64,000 bases of DNA from positions 124,001-188,000 of the forward strand of contig NZ_FWZU01000003.1 in assembly GCF_900177375.1 (NCBI RefSeq). The letters are read 5' to 3'. The notes beneath the pieces are model-generated. The model searched no databases, was not told the origin of the DNA, and saw nothing but the letters and a program-made list of their open reading frames with translations. The translations under genes and the position numbers were made by a program. Source of the DNA: Desulfovibrio gilichinskyi. Its GTDB lineage: Bacteria > Desulfobacterota > Desulfovibrionia > Desulfovibrionales > Desulfovibrionaceae. Below are positions 24,625-32,945 of this stretch, piece after piece (position 1 is the stretch's first letter; the number at the start of each line of letters is the position of its first letter).

Positions 24625-25017
24625 ATGCCCAAGTTTAAATTTTTATTGCTGTTAGCAGTTATTCTCTTGTTTGTTTCCAGTTGTTCAGATGAAAAGAAAG
24701 TAACCATGAAAGTAACGGCTACGGCTTATAATTCATATAAAGATCAAACCTCCGCGACTCCTTTTGTCGGCGCGTGGGGTGACAAATTAAAACCGGGGAT
24801 GAAGGTTATTGCCGTTTCGCGCGATCTTCTTAAAAAGGGTCTTACCCGTGATACTGTTGTCAGAATTGAAGGTCTTGAAGGCAAGTATCTGGTTAAAGAT
24901 AAAATGAATAAACGTTGGACTGACAGGATTGATATCTACATGGGGCTTAATACCGACGCCGCAGACGAATGGGGTGAACGTAAAGTTGTTATTGCATGGG
25001 AAGAAGCCGAAAACTGA
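24625..25017 (+). CDS. 3D-domain lipoprotein
   Basis: A 130-residue predicted lipoprotein with lipobox VSSC (Cys about residue 20). The mature part is a 3D (Asp-Asp-Asp) double-psi barrel domain: VTATAYNSYKDQT, IAVSRDLLKKGLTRDTVVRIEG, DKMNKRWTDRIDIYMGLNTDAADEWGERKVVIAW. Such domains occur in MltA and resuscitation-type cell-wall enzymes; this stand-alone version lacks a separate catalytic module. Start ATG 24625 with AAGGAGGA eight bases upstream; a GTG at 24598 would include that site and is rejected. A terminator follows at 25052. Confidence 0.85.
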   Translation: MPKFKFLLLLAVILLFVSSCSDEKKVTMKVTATAYNSYKDQTSATPFVGAWGDKLKPGMKVIAVSRDLLKKGLTRDTVVRIEGLEGKYLVKDKMNKRWTDRIDIYMGLNTDAADEWGERKVVIAWEEAEN

Positions 25018-25051
25018 CGATATTAAATTTGGGCTCAGTGTAAAAGATAAG

Positions 25052-25084
25052 GCGTGCTTCGATTGGCGGAGCACGCTTTTTATA
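25052..25084 (+). terminator. Rho-independent terminator
   Basis: GCGTGCT and AGCACGC arms with an extended loop, followed by T5. It ends the ECF/3D lipoprotein unit. Confidence 0.75.
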
Positions 25085-25224
25085 TGGGAAAAGAATGACA
25101 GCTGCATTAATCAAAAAATACTTTTTGAATCCTCGCTCAACCTCTTTATCTTTTCAGATGATTTACGTAAGGATGAGCTTCGCGGCAGTTTTTGATTTGT
25201 TTCACATTAGTAAAAGCAAGATTT

Positions 25225-25572
25225 ATGGAGCGTTATTTGAGCGAGCGTAAAAGAAATCCTCAGCAGAGCATTCGGGCACACTGCTTGTGGTGCATGGGTG
25301 GAAGTTCTCAGCTTGTCAGAGAATGTCTGGACGAGAATTGCTCACTTTTTCAGCTTAGAGGGCCTAATTCCGATGAAGCTGAGCGTGTTTGCATACGTGC
25401 AATACGAAGATATTGTCTCGCATGCACGGTAGGTGACAGGCAGGCTATCAGGGCATGCCCTGAGAAAGAATGTGTTTTGCGACCTTACAGATTCGGAGTT
25501 CACCCTAGAACCATTAAGAGAAGAAAAAAAAGGCAGATTGAAAAAAGCCATTTGATGCTGCCGGGAATGTAG
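25225..25572 (+). CDS. Protein with two tandem Cys4 (CxxC...CxxxxC) repeats
   Basis: A 115-residue basic protein containing two copies of one motif: AHCLWCMGGSSQLVRECLDENCSLFQLR and YCLACTVGDRQAIRACPEKECVLRPYRFG. Each has four cysteines in a C-x2-C-x(10)-C-x4-C pattern suited to zinc or an Fe-S cluster. Single-copy relatives (IRAxCLxCxGG...C...DCxLWxYR) are common in phage and mobile regions, from memory. The C terminus is strongly basic (RTIKRRKKRQ). Function is unknown; nucleic-acid binding is plausible. ATG 25225 is used although its ribosome site is weak. An in-frame TTG at 25192 is the alternative. Confidence 0.7.
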   Translation: MERYLSERKRNPQQSIRAHCLWCMGGSSQLVRECLDENCSLFQLRGPNSDEAERVCIRAIRRYCLACTVGDRQAIRACPEKECVLRPYRFGVHPRTIKRRKKRQIEKSHLMLPGM

Positions 25573-25581
25573 GGTGCGGAC

Positions 25582-25600
25582 TTATTCCATTATGGAATAA
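25582..25600. terminator. Short inverted repeat between converging genes
   Basis: TTATTCCA and TGGAATAA pair across three bases. It overlaps the end of the minus-strand receiver gene and has no clear T-run, so its role in stopping either transcript is uncertain. Confidence 0.3.
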
Positions 25601-25985
25601 TCCCGAATAGAGTCAGCTCTGCCACAATTTTATCTTTAGTAAGAGGCTTGAGAATAAAGGTCGTTGAGTTTCCACGCAGGTATGTTTCAGATATCTGCTC
25701 TTCATCGTCCATAGCGGTCATGATGATCGGTATTTCTTTATTTAATTCAAGACCGTTTTCTTGTTCTATCTCCCTTATTTTCCGCAGAGCATGCGATCCA
25801 TCCTGTGAGCATATTTTTGATTTTATGAAAATAGCGCTGAATGAATCTTTTTTATCTAAAGAATCAGTAAAAGCTTTAACAGCTTCATCGCCATCACTGA
25901 CGAGATAATACTCACCGTGATCTTTAACTGTATCGGTTATGAGTTCACGGTGGAGTTCATTGTCGTCAGCGATGAGAAATTTCAT
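25590..25985 (-). CDS. Stand-alone receiver-domain protein with Lys at the phospho-Asp position
   Basis: A 131-residue CheY-like protein. The acidic pair is present (IADDNELHR, Asp7/Asp8), as are the conserved Thr (PIIMTAMDDEEQ) and Lys (FILKPLTKDKI). The segment that should read (I/M)D-x-x-M-P reads FIKSKICSQDG, so Lys55 occupies the phospho-acceptor position. The codon is AAA on the coding strand, so no frameshift is involved. It is therefore probably a pseudo-receiver working by protein contact rather than phosphorylation. AGGAGG precedes ATG 25985. No kinase gene is adjacent. Confidence 0.85.
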   Translation of the reverse strand: MKFLIADDNELHRELITDTVKDHGEYYLVSDGDEAVKAFTDSLDKKDSFSAIFIKSKICSQDGSHALRKIREIEQENGLELNKEIPIIMTAMDDEEQISETYLRGNSTTFILKPLTKDKIVAELTLFGIIP

Positions 25986-26095
25986 GCACAGCCTCCTGAT
26001 GCGAGCAGATTATAAGCACTTACTGGTAAACAGGGTTGATGGTATTCGTGTTATAGTCTTGTAATGTGGCAGGTCTGACTGTGATTCCTTTTAGC

Positions 26096-28246
26096 TTATC
26101 TGTCTGATTCTTTCATGGACAGGGCAATTCTTTTGCGTGCAAGGTCCACTTCCATCACTTTAACAAGAACGGCCTGCCCAGGGTATACTACATCGGACGG
26201 GTTGCGCACAAAGTCGTCTGTCAGTCTGCTGATGTGGACCAGTCCGTCCTGATGGACTCCAATATCTACAAATGCTCCGAAATTGGTTACATTAGTGATA
26301 ATTCCGTTCAGCATCATGCCTTCTTTAAGGTCTTCAACCTCTTTTACATCATCATCAAACTGGACAAGTTCGAACTCCTTGCGCGGGTCGCGGCCCGGTT
26401 TTTCGAGTTCTTTCATAATATCTTCAAGGGTAGGCAACCCAAGATCGTCTGAAATATATTTTTCAAGTTCGATTTTTTTTCTGAGTTCCGCTGAGTTAAT
26501 AAGGTCAGAAACGCTGGCATTAAGATCTTTAGCCATTAGGGCGACCGTATCATACCGTTCCGGGTGAACGGCTGTTTCATCAAGCGGATTTTTAGCGTTT
26601 CGGATGCGCAGGAATCCGGCGCATTGTTCATATGCTTTAGGTCCGAGCCTCGGGACTTTTATCAGAGCTTTGCGTGATGCAAACGGTCCGTTTTCATTTC
26701 TCCAATTGATAATGTTGGCAGCAATTGCTGAACTAAGACCGGAAACTGATTCTAAAAGCTTTGCGCTGGCAGTGTTAAGCTCAACTCCCACCATATTTAC
26801 GCAGGATTCCACAACTCTGGTGAGGCTTTCAGCCAGTTTTTTCTGATCAACATCATGCTGATATTGTCCGACTCCGATAGATTTAGGGTCGATTTTAACA
26901 AGTTCGGCCAGCGGGTCCATAAGTCTGCGCCCGATTGAAACAGCTCCGCGAACGGTGATATCATAATCGGGAAATTCTTCTCTGGCGATAGGGGAGGCTG
27001 AATATACGGATGCACCGGATTCGTTGACCATTATGATCGGTAGAGACTCTGGCAGATCAAGACCTTTGATGAACTGTTCTGTCTCGCGTCCTGCGGTTCC
27101 GTTACCGATGGCAATTGCCTCAATGGAGTATTTTTTAACCAGAGCTACAACCTTTTCTCCAGCTTCTTTCTTTTTGCCGTCGGAAGTAACCGGGTAGATG
27201 GTATCGTTGTGTTTCAGCCCGCCCTGTGCATCCAGACAGACGAGTTTTGCGCCGGTTCTGAATCCGGGGTCAAGAGCAAGAATGTTCTTGCTGCCAAGGG
27301 GTGGAGCGATCAATATTTCTCTAAGATTAGAGGCAAAAACTTTGATGGCTTCGGTTTCAGCTTTTTCAAGAAGATTGGAGCGGAGCTCTGTTTCCATCTG
27401 CGGGGCAAGTAATCTTTTATAGCTGTCTGCGGAAGCTTTTTCCACCTGCTTAGATGCTGCAGAAGTGGACTTAACAATATTGCGGCTTAAGGTATCAAGA
27501 CCTTCCTCTTCCGGTGGGCGGAAGGATACTTTAAGGAATTTATCTCTTTCACCGCGAAGCATGGCAAGAATTCTATGACCCGCAGCTTTTCGCGCAGGTT
27601 CGCGCCAGTTGAACCAGTCTCTGAATTTGGACGCTTTGTCTTCAGCTTCAGGTGAAAGGGCGGTTTTAGTTGCGTGTGATTCAAGGGTTGCCTTGCTTTC
27701 AAAAAGTGAGCGCACGGCCTGACGCAAAGCCTGATTTTCTGCTATCCTTTCCGCAATTATATCGCGTGCTCCGGCTAATGCGTCTTCTATGGTTTCAACC
27801 CCTTTCTCCGCGGAGATATAACTTTCTGCTTCTTTCTCAGGATCACATTTCTGGGCGAAAATTTTAACTGCAAGCGGTTCAAGTCCTTTTTCAATTGCGG
27901 CTTGTCCCTTTGTTTTACGTTTGGGCTTGTACGGCAGATATAAATCTTCCAACTGCCGCATATTCTGAGCAGCATTTATTTTACTGCGCAGTGAGTCCGT
28001 TAGTTTCCCCTGTTCTTCAATTGAATTAAGGACGGTTTCACGTCTTTTATCAAGCTCATTAAGTTTACCTAAAAGGTCGCTGACAGCTTCCACTGCGACT
28101 TCATCCATGCTTCCTGTAGCTTCCTTACGGTAGCGGGAAATAAAAGGAATGGTTGCACCTTCCTCAAGAAGAGAAATAGCAGCTTGTACATTTTTAACAG
28201 GTAGATTCAGTTCGGAAGCGATGCGGGATATATTATCAGTGGTCAT
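26096..28246 (-). CDS. tex: Tex family RNA-binding protein
   Basis: A 716-residue protein with the full Tex layout: N-terminal helical Tex_N (SRYRKEATGSMDEVAV), YqgF-like RNase H fold (ILALDPGFRTGAKLVCLD, IGNGTAGRETEQFI), helix-hairpin-helix pair (SGLSSAIAANIINWRNENGPFASRKALIKVPRLGPKAYEQCAGFLRI, about residues 490-540) and a C-terminal S1 domain (GMMLNGIITNVTNFGAFVDIGVHQDGLVHIS). Tex binds RNA and influences transcription and termination. Length is standard (about 720-780). It is monocistronic; the ribosome site before ATG 28246 is weak. Confidence 0.95.
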   Translation of the reverse strand: MTTDNISRIASELNLPVKNVQAAISLLEEGATIPFISRYRKEATGSMDEVAVEAVSDLLGKLNELDKRRETVLNSIEEQGKLTDSLRSKINAAQNMRQLEDLYLPYKPKRKTKGQAAIEKGLEPLAVKIFAQKCDPEKEAESYISAEKGVETIEDALAGARDIIAERIAENQALRQAVRSLFESKATLESHATKTALSPEAEDKASKFRDWFNWREPARKAAGHRILAMLRGERDKFLKVSFRPPEEEGLDTLSRNIVKSTSAASKQVEKASADSYKRLLAPQMETELRSNLLEKAETEAIKVFASNLREILIAPPLGSKNILALDPGFRTGAKLVCLDAQGGLKHNDTIYPVTSDGKKKEAGEKVVALVKKYSIEAIAIGNGTAGRETEQFIKGLDLPESLPIIMVNESGASVYSASPIAREEFPDYDITVRGAVSIGRRLMDPLAELVKIDPKSIGVGQYQHDVDQKKLAESLTRVVESCVNMVGVELNTASAKLLESVSGLSSAIAANIINWRNENGPFASRKALIKVPRLGPKAYEQCAGFLRIRNAKNPLDETAVHPERYDTVALMAKDLNASVSDLINSAELRKKIELEKYISDDLGLPTLEDIMKELEKPGRDPRKEFELVQFDDDVKEVEDLKEGMMLNGIITNVTNFGAFVDIGVHQDGLVHISRLTDDFVRNPSDVVYPGQAVLVKVMEVDLARKRIALSMKESDR

Positions 28247-28357
28247 TTATTCAGCCGTTTTTAGGTGTTTATTGAGTAATGATACTTAATCAGTCGGAAC
28301 AGTCACTTTCGCTTGTTAACTGTTTTCAGTCAATGTTGTTTATTATGGGGGCCTATT

Positions 28358-28690
28358 TTACTTTTGGCTGATTCCAGCATTTCGTGACGCCTCAATCACC
28401 GCACGTACCACGCCTGGAAATCGTGCTTCCAGATCATCCATACGTAAAGAATTGAATAATTCTTTCCCTTCACGCCGGGTAGTCACTACCCCCGATTCGC
28501 GGAGCACTTTAAAGTGATGAGATAGCGATGATTTGGGTATGTCTAAGCCGAAACAACCGCATTGAATTTCAGATTCGTTTGCGAGTTTCAGTACAATTTG
28601 CAGTCGTACCTGATCACTTAGAGCCTGCAATACCTTCGCTAGATTTATCTCATCCCGTGATGGCTGTTTTTGTTGATTAGTATTTGTCAC
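28358..28690 (-). CDS. ArsR-family transcriptional regulator
   Basis: A 110-residue winged-helix protein: VLQALSDQVRLQIVLKLA (start of the ArsR fold), DIPKSSLSHHFKVLRESGVVTTRREGKELFNSLR (recognition helix and wing). A lone CGCFG before the recognition helix could bind metal, but the canonical ELCVCDL motif is not intact. It is divergent from an iron-sulfur flavoprotein gene, with palindromic sites between them, so it very likely represses that gene and itself. The inducer is unknown. Confidence 0.9.
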   Translation of the reverse strand: MTNTNQQKQPSRDEINLAKVLQALSDQVRLQIVLKLANESEIQCGCFGLDIPKSSLSHHFKVLRESGVVTTRREGKELFNSLRMDDLEARFPGVVRAVIEASRNAGISQK

Positions 28691-28749
28691 AAAAGTTTTC
28701 CTTATTTTTCAGTAGATCTTATAGAAATTTTGTTGACCTGACAACTTAG

Positions 28750-28790
28750 TTCGAATAGTTTCGAATTAACTTAGTTCGATAATTATCGAA
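28750..28790. promoter_or_regulatory. Operator pair between ArsR and flavoprotein genes
   Basis: Two related palindromes lie in the divergent intergenic region: TTCGAATAGTTTCGAA (28750-28765) and the perfect 16-mer TTCGATAATTATCGAA (28775-28790). Both share TTCGA half-sites of the ArsR-family type. A TTGACC at 28733-28738 may be the -35 box of the flavoprotein promoter, which would put the first operator over its -10. Confidence 0.75.
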
Positions 28791-28835
28791 TTGAAATTTT
28801 AAATAGATCCACAATTAAACAAGTGAGGATTAATT

Positions 28836-29492
28836 ATGAAAGCTATTGCTGTTAACGGGAGTCCTAGAAAGAAGGGAAATACCGCAACTTTGCTTGAGCA
28901 TGCACTAAATGGTGCAGAATCAAAAGGTGCAGATATAGAAATGGTGAATCTTTACGGGCTGAACTTTAAAGGTTGCATCAGCTGTTTTGAATGTAAAAAA
29001 TTAGGCGGCAAAAGTTATGGAAAGTGCGCTTTTAAAGATGAGCTGACTCCTCTCTTAGAAAAAATCAGTGAAGCAGATGTTCTCATAATGGGTACGCCAA
29101 TTTATTTTTCTTCCGAGACAGGTGCGATAAGATCCTTTTTAGAACGTCTTCTGTTTCAGTCTCTTACCTATACACCCGGTTATGTATCTATCTTTCCCGG
29201 TAAAATACAGGCTGGGCTGATCTATACAATGAACGTTACTGAAGAAAACATGGTCACTTATCATTACGATAAATCAATTGCCGGAACGCGAGGAGCTATA
29301 AGCAGGAATTTCGGGAATTGTGATCTACTTATTTGTTCAGATACTTATCAGTTCAAAGATTATTCTAAGTATGAGTCCTCTGTATGGGACGCAGAAGCAA
29401 AATTAAAGCGGCATAAAGAAATTTTCCCGCTGGATTGTAAGAAAGCTTACGAGATGGGCGTGAAACTGACTTCTGATGTGGCAAACGGTTAG
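28836..29492 (+). CDS. NADPH-dependent FMN reductase / iron-sulfur flavoprotein family
   Basis: A 218-residue flavodoxin-fold protein with the FMN phosphate loop GSPRKKGNTATLL at the N terminus and the Cys motif GCISCFECKK (about residues 47-56), typical of iron-sulfur flavoproteins or their Cys-reduced relatives. PIYFSSETGAIRSFLERL is the conserved second flavin region. Such proteins reduce quinones, metals or other oxidants at the expense of NAD(P)H or ferredoxin. GAGG precedes ATG 28836. Divergent from and probably controlled by the ArsR protein, so a stress or metal-response role is inferred. Confidence 0.88.
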   Translation: MKAIAVNGSPRKKGNTATLLEHALNGAESKGADIEMVNLYGLNFKGCISCFECKKLGGKSYGKCAFKDELTPLLEKISEADVLIMGTPIYFSSETGAIRSFLERLLFQSLTYTPGYVSIFPGKIQAGLIYTMNVTEENMVTYHYDKSIAGTRGAISRNFGNCDLLICSDTYQFKDYSKYESSVWDAEAKLKRHKEIFPLDCKKAYEMGVKLTSDVANG

Positions 29493-29540
29493 CAGCAGAT
29501 ATTTGTTGTTAACGGGATTGATCAGTCCATTTTTTCACGA

Positions 29541-29580
29541 AAAATTAGTCCCCTGCGCCTGAGTGCAGGGGACTAATTTT
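29541..29580. terminator. Bidirectional terminator
   Basis: Perfect 16-base arms AAAATTAGTCCCCTGC and GCAGGGGACTAATTTT across an eight-base loop. It serves the flavoprotein gene (plus) and the exported protein gene (minus). Confidence 0.9.
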
Positions 29581-29586
29581 TAATTA

Positions 29587-30075
29587 TTATTCAATGTCAG
29601 CTTCTTCTTTTTCCCGTTCAGCTGGTGAAAGAGACCAGAAAGGAACTCCGTCCTTTGTCAGACGGAACTTATATTTGCGTTCTTCTCCGGCTTTGACCTT
29701 TGCAGCCATATATTCAAATTTACCGTTGATATCAACTAAGACTCCGTAAACTTTAACGATTACTCCGGGTCTCAGGTCTTTTATTCTAGGCTCAACAAAG
29801 TCTTTCGGTCCAAGGTGGACAAGAACTTCTTCTCCGTCTTCTTTGTCTCGGACCACAATGCCGACGCCTTCAGCCATTCCTTCTAACGGAGTAATATCCA
29901 CTATTTTAATCAGTGTTCCTTTGAAAACATCACGGTCGGTATTGTCGTAAAGTTTGTCATATTTTCCGCCTTTCTCCCATCCTTTGATGTTCATATCCGC
30001 AGCACATGCCGCAGTGGCTGTGAGGACGCAGAGACATAGAAGAGGGACTAATTTCAAATTGACTTTTTTAAACAC
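29587..30075 (-). CDS. Exported protein of unknown function, OB-like
   Basis: A 162-residue protein with a signal peptide ending AACAAD (about residue 26). The mature part has a beta-barrel-like pattern (FKGTLIKIVDITP, VGIVVRDKEDGEEVLVHLGP, LRPGVIVKVYGVLVDINGKFEYMAAKV) resembling small periplasmic OB-fold proteins, and ends with a Glu/Lys-rich tail. GTG start at 30075 with AAGGAG seven bases upstream. It is 20 bases after the lipoprotein gene on the same strand, so the two form a unit. No function can be assigned. Confidence 0.75.
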   Translation of the reverse strand: MFKKVNLKLVPLLCLCVLTATAACAADMNIKGWEKGGKYDKLYDNTDRDVFKGTLIKIVDITPLEGMAEGVGIVVRDKEDGEEVLVHLGPKDFVEPRIKDLRPGVIVKVYGVLVDINGKFEYMAAKVKAGEERKYKFRLTKDGVPFWSLSPAEREKEEADIE

Positions 30076-30095
30076 TTGGAAACTCCTTTTTCTGT

Positions 30096-30680
30096 CTATT
30101 TATTGCCAGATAACCAACTGCTGAATGCAAGCAGGTCTATTTTTTTCGCATCTGTAAAAGCCATCCCACGCTGAAAATCTGTCTTGATGAATTGAACTGT
30201 CACTTGTTTTGTTTTTATGTCTATTAAAAAAGCCCTGATATAATCCGCTCTGGCATACATAGAACCTTCATTGTCAGTTGTCCCGTTGTCTGCGCTGATA
30301 TCATAGAGCAGTGCAAGGTCTGCATCTGTACCGGATAGGGCTTTTAAAACTGCATCTACATTCGGTGTATACTTATTGTACTTTCCTTTTACCCACAGTC
30401 CTTGTCCGTCAATGTTTTCAAGAACAGGTATGTTGCCCCCGTTAACAGGATAGGCTGACCACGCATAAACAAAAGAACCGGATTGTTTACAAGCGTCCTT
30501 CAAAGCCTGTGTCATTGTCCAGCGATATTTCAAATTAAAATCCATGGTGGATGCGCGCCATGGAAGCATTGCAACCTTATATGCTTTACCTCCTGTAGCA
30601 AACGGTGTGTCATACCCCGGGGCGGCCGCGCAGGAGACAAGTAACATTGACGTTAAAAGCATAATTATTAATTTTTTCAT
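30096..30680 (-). CDS. Lipoprotein of unknown function
   Basis: A 194-residue predicted lipoprotein (LLVSCAAAPG, Cys about residue 17). The mature sequence starts with AYKVAMLPWRAS, reminiscent of TolB-N/CsgG/GNA1162-type periplasmic proteins, and includes TDADLALLYDISAD and YIRAFLIDIKTKQVTVQF, consistent with that alpha/beta fold. It is the first gene of a two-gene unit with the exported OB-like protein. Ribosome site AAGGA. Function is unknown; envelope-associated. Confidence 0.75.
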   Translation of the reverse strand: MKKLIIMLLTSMLLVSCAAAPGYDTPFATGGKAYKVAMLPWRASTMDFNLKYRWTMTQALKDACKQSGSFVYAWSAYPVNGGNIPVLENIDGQGLWVKGKYNKYTPNVDAVLKALSGTDADLALLYDISADNGTTDNEGSMYARADYIRAFLIDIKTKQVTVQFIKTDFQRGMAFTDAKKIDLLAFSSWLSGNK

Positions 30681-30821
30681 GGATAATCCTTTATGTAGAT
30701 TGTGATAGTTACAATTTACATCGCAGCTTAAAGGATGTCCACTGCTGACAACAATATTAGGCTTGGCCCCGAGTCGATTTGCCGCTACACTCCGATTTGT
30801 TTTAAATTTGGAGGTACTTAG

Positions 30822-31361
30822 ATGTCAGATGCTAAAAAGCCACAGAAATTATCCAGAAGAGGATTTCTTTTCGGCGGATTCAGACGAAAAGATGACAAGG
30901 AGCAGGCTAATAGTGCGGCAAAACCTATTGCCGCAGCCGAAGTTGATCTTGATGTTCTTGCTGCGGCGAATGTTGCCTATGAGAATAAAAGGTACGCTGA
31001 GGCTTCAGAAAAATATAAAGATTTTATAAAATCAGAGCCGCATAATACAAATGCCAGAAAACGGCATGGACACAGTTTATATATGTGCGGAAAGTTCGTT
31101 CAGGCAAAAGTTGAATTTGAGCGGACTATTAAAATTCTTGGTGAAGATAATTTTGCGTCATTATATTTAGGATTGATTTTCTGCCGTATCGGGAACGTTG
31201 AAAAAGCTCTATCCGCATGGAAAGGATATTTCGATCCTAAAAAAATTGAGGTGCAGCGTGAAATAAACTTACAGATGGCACTTATTGAAAGTGATCCTGA
31301 ATTTTCACTTGCTGAAGCCGCAGACATGGTTGAAAAAGTTTTAAACGAAAGTGCCGGATAG
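30822..31361 (+). CDS. TPR-repeat protein with Tat-like N terminus
   Basis: A 179-residue protein with about two to three tetratricopeptide repeats between residues 45 and 125 (AANVAYENKRYAEASEKYKDFIKSEPHN, ARKRHGHSLYMCGKFVQAKVEFERTI). The N terminus has SRRGFLFGGFRRKD, which resembles a twin-arginine (S/T-RRxFL) motif but lacks the following hydrophobic helix, so export is doubtful. GGAGG nine bases before ATG 30822. It converges with the MocR gene, with only four bases between the two stops. A protein-interaction role is likely. Confidence 0.8.
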   Translation: MSDAKKPQKLSRRGFLFGGFRRKDDKEQANSAAKPIAAAEVDLDVLAAANVAYENKRYAEASEKYKDFIKSEPHNTNARKRHGHSLYMCGKFVQAKVEFERTIKILGEDNFASLYLGLIFCRIGNVEKALSAWKGYFDPKKIEVQREINLQMALIESDPEFSLAEAADMVEKVLNESAG

Positions 31362-31365
31362 CCGC

Positions 31366-32796
31366 TTACATTAGAGCAAGTTCACCGAGCCGTTTAATAC
31401 CGTTTTGAATCGCATCACTCCATGGAGATCCGCTGCTGAGCCTTATGTAATTTGAAAAAGCATCACGGGTTGAAAATACCGATCCCGGTACTATTCCTAT
31501 CCCTTCCTCTTTAGCTCTGAAGAAAAGTTTTACCCCGTCTGTTCCGGCAGGGAGTTCCACCCACAGAACAGAACCGCCTTTCGGGTCGGTCACTTTTGTT
31601 CCTTTCGGGAATGACAAGGCTATCTCGGTTCGCATTTTAGTCATTTGTTCTTTCATGGCTAAGCGCAATTTTTTGAGATGGCGATCAAAGTGAGCGTCTT
31701 TCAGGTATCTGGCTGTGGCCATCTGAGTCGGGGATGCGCAGGATACATTTGTGGTGGCCTTTATTTCCATGGCTTTATCAAGAAAACGTCCCGGAGCCAG
31801 CCACCCTATACGGTAGCCCGGTGAGATTGTTTTTGAAAAAGACGAGCAGAGCAGAACTCCGCCTTTACGATCGAAAGATTTGAATGTCCGCGGCCGCGTG
31901 TCTCCGAAGTATATATCTCCGTAAACATCGTCTTCAACAAGTGGAATGTCTTTTTCTGCCAGCAGTTTAACTATTTCTTTTTTTGCATCATCAGGAGTAA
32001 GGCCGCCATCAGGATTATTAAAGTTGGGCGAGAGAATGCATGCTTTAATATCGAATTTTTTTACCGCAGCGGCCAGTTCTTCAGTATTGATTCCGTTTTT
32101 AGGGCAGGACGGTATTTCCAGTGCCCGAAGTCCAAGGCTTTCCACTAATTGCAGGAAACAATAATAGGTCGGCGATTGAATCAGAACCAGATCTCCGGCG
32201 CGGGTAAGTGAGCGCAGGGAGATATACAGAGCTTCCATTGCACCGATAGTGATCATCAGCTCATCAGCAGTGATATTGGAACCGCAATCTACCGAGCGGA
32301 AGGCAATCTGTCTGCGTAATTGCAAGTTTCCGGCAATAGATTCGTATTCCATGGAAAGGGCAGGATTTTCTTTGACCACTGCGGTCATTATCTTAGCCAG
32401 ATGTTTTGTCGGCAACAGTTCACTGCCGGGGCAGACAACTCCGAGCGGCAGTAATTTTTTATTTCCTACAGTTTCAAGAGCTGTCTGTATCAATTTGTTT
32501 TTGGTCACAGTATGCGGTTCAAGCATCGTGGCCGGTTTTACTATGGGCGTTGGAATCTTGCGGAATTCACTGCGTACAAAATATCCCGATCTGGGGCGGG
32601 ATTCAATTAAACCTCTTTTCTCCAGCTCCTCATAAGCATGACTGACGGTAGAAATAGATACTTTTAAATTTGAACTCATCTGGCGCAACGAGGGGAGCTT
32701 GTCGCCGGGTGTCAAATCTCCTGCGTGGATATGCTTTGATATTTCCTGTTCAACTTTTTTATATCTGTATTCGTCATCATCACGCTGAATATTCAT
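31366..32796 (-). CDS. MocR-type (GntR-HTH plus aminotransferase) regulator
   Basis: A 476-residue fusion of a GntR winged helix (residues 12-80: LTPGDKLPSLRQMSSNLKVSISTVSHAYEELEKRGLIESRPRSGYFV) with a class I aminotransferase-fold domain (about 110-470). The PLP Lys lies in LLCSSFSKTISPGYRIGW and the conserved Asn/Asp in SPNFNNPDGG and PLVEDDVYGD. Such proteins sense PLP-amino acid adducts. It is divergent from azlCD, so it probably controls that amino-acid exporter. Confidence 0.92.
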   Translation of the reverse strand: MNIQRDDDEYRYKKVEQEISKHIHAGDLTPGDKLPSLRQMSSNLKVSISTVSHAYEELEKRGLIESRPRSGYFVRSEFRKIPTPIVKPATMLEPHTVTKNKLIQTALETVGNKKLLPLGVVCPGSELLPTKHLAKIMTAVVKENPALSMEYESIAGNLQLRRQIAFRSVDCGSNITADELMITIGAMEALYISLRSLTRAGDLVLIQSPTYYCFLQLVESLGLRALEIPSCPKNGINTEELAAAVKKFDIKACILSPNFNNPDGGLTPDDAKKEIVKLLAEKDIPLVEDDVYGDIYFGDTRPRTFKSFDRKGGVLLCSSFSKTISPGYRIGWLAPGRFLDKAMEIKATTNVSCASPTQMATARYLKDAHFDRHLKKLRLAMKEQMTKMRTEIALSFPKGTKVTDPKGGSVLWVELPAGTDGVKLFFRAKEEGIGIVPGSVFSTRDAFSNYIRLSSGSPWSDAIQNGIKRLGELALM

Positions 32797-32815
32797 AATT
32801 TAACCCTGTATTATT

Positions 32816-32875
32816 AAATCTGTTATGATTCAGATTTGTATAAACTGTATCTGTACTGGTTGCAGATTGTATGAT
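32816..32875. promoter_or_regulatory. Repeat-rich region between MocR regulator and azlC
   Basis: AAATCTG (32816-32822) and CAGATTT (32831-32837) form an inverted repeat, followed by repeated CTGTA elements and a TGCAGATTGTATG block. MocR proteins usually bind direct repeats near their own promoter, so this is the likely operator for both genes. Confidence 0.45.
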
Positions 32876-32945
32876 CTTTTATCCTCAGCTTCAAGGAAAT
32901 TTTTTAGAATGGATTTGTTGAGTATTAATGTCGCAGGAGGTAAGT

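Noticed and set aside
30822-31361. Tat signal peptide on the TPR protein
   Set aside because: SRRGFLFGG resembles the motif, but no hydrophobic helix or cleavage site follows, so export is not supported.
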